From assembly GCA_945910925.1 (NCBI GenBank), contig CAMDZX010000123.1, positions 1 to 5,261 on the forward strand: a DNA stretch of 5,261 nucleotides. The letters are read 5' to 3'. The translations under genes were made by a program, and so were the position numbers. Under the pieces are notes generated by a model. That model worked only from the letters and a program-made list of their open reading frames with translations. It was not told the DNA's origin and searched no databases. Positions 5,253 through 5,261 of the stretch are shown one piece after another; positions within the stretch are counted from its first letter, which is position 1; each line of letters opens with the position of its first letter. This DNA comes from an uncultured bacterium (GTDB lineage Bacteria; Cyanobacteriota; Vampirovibrionia; Gastranaerophilales; Gastranaerophilaceae).

Positions 5253-5261
5253 TGACAATCC

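Overview
This is an AT-rich, gene-dense stretch of bacterial chromosome with no phage, transposon, CRISPR or RNA genes that I can see. Six protein genes account for nearly all of it, and no stretch longer than about 140 bases lacks a gene. The best guess for the source is a gut-type non-photosynthetic cyanobacterial relative (Melainabacteria/Gastranaerophilales). The reasons are the AT-rich code, the cyanobacteria-like wording of the NarL-type response regulator (MDLGLPHMNG, ANAYSLKDI, WLDPRI) and a TPR-glycosyltransferase fusion. This assignment is inference; an AT-rich Firmicute is not excluded.

Left part (1-1725): a leftward pair consists of an EamA/DMT-family membrane transporter followed by the start of a DUF3737 beta-helix protein that runs off the left edge. 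Opposite it, and divergent, is a small MerR-family regulator of the NmlR/AdhR type. The 72-base gap between transporter and regulator holds a textbook MerR-type promoter: TTGACT and TAGAAT 19 bp apart with an inverted repeat between them. It points at the transporter, and its predicted start of transcription falls on or next to the transporter ATG. The regulator therefore very probably controls the transporter-DUF3737 unit, perhaps in response to an electrophile or thiol stress, and the transporter mRNA may be leaderless.

Middle part (1722-3051): two tandem paralogous YkgJ-type cysteine-cluster proteins are read leftward with an 11-base overlap. They are probably a translationally coupled duplicate pair of metal-binding proteins of unknown role. 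A 132-base divergent spacer separates them from an orphan NarL/FixJ response regulator; it carries an 18-base imperfect palindrome centred on CACGTG.

Right part (3052-5261): the response regulator converges on a large leftward TPR protein with a C-terminal GT9/heptosyltransferase-like domain. The domain has Asn where the family usually has His. Its start lies at the right edge of the window.

Both convergent junctions (1722-1725 TTAA, 3702-3705 CTAG) have stop codons that overlap on a 4-base palindrome, leaving no room for intergenic terminators. I found no strong evidence for a wholly new biological system. The most informative points are the MerR switch with its leaderless transporter, the cysteine-cluster duplicate pair, and the overlapping convergent stops.
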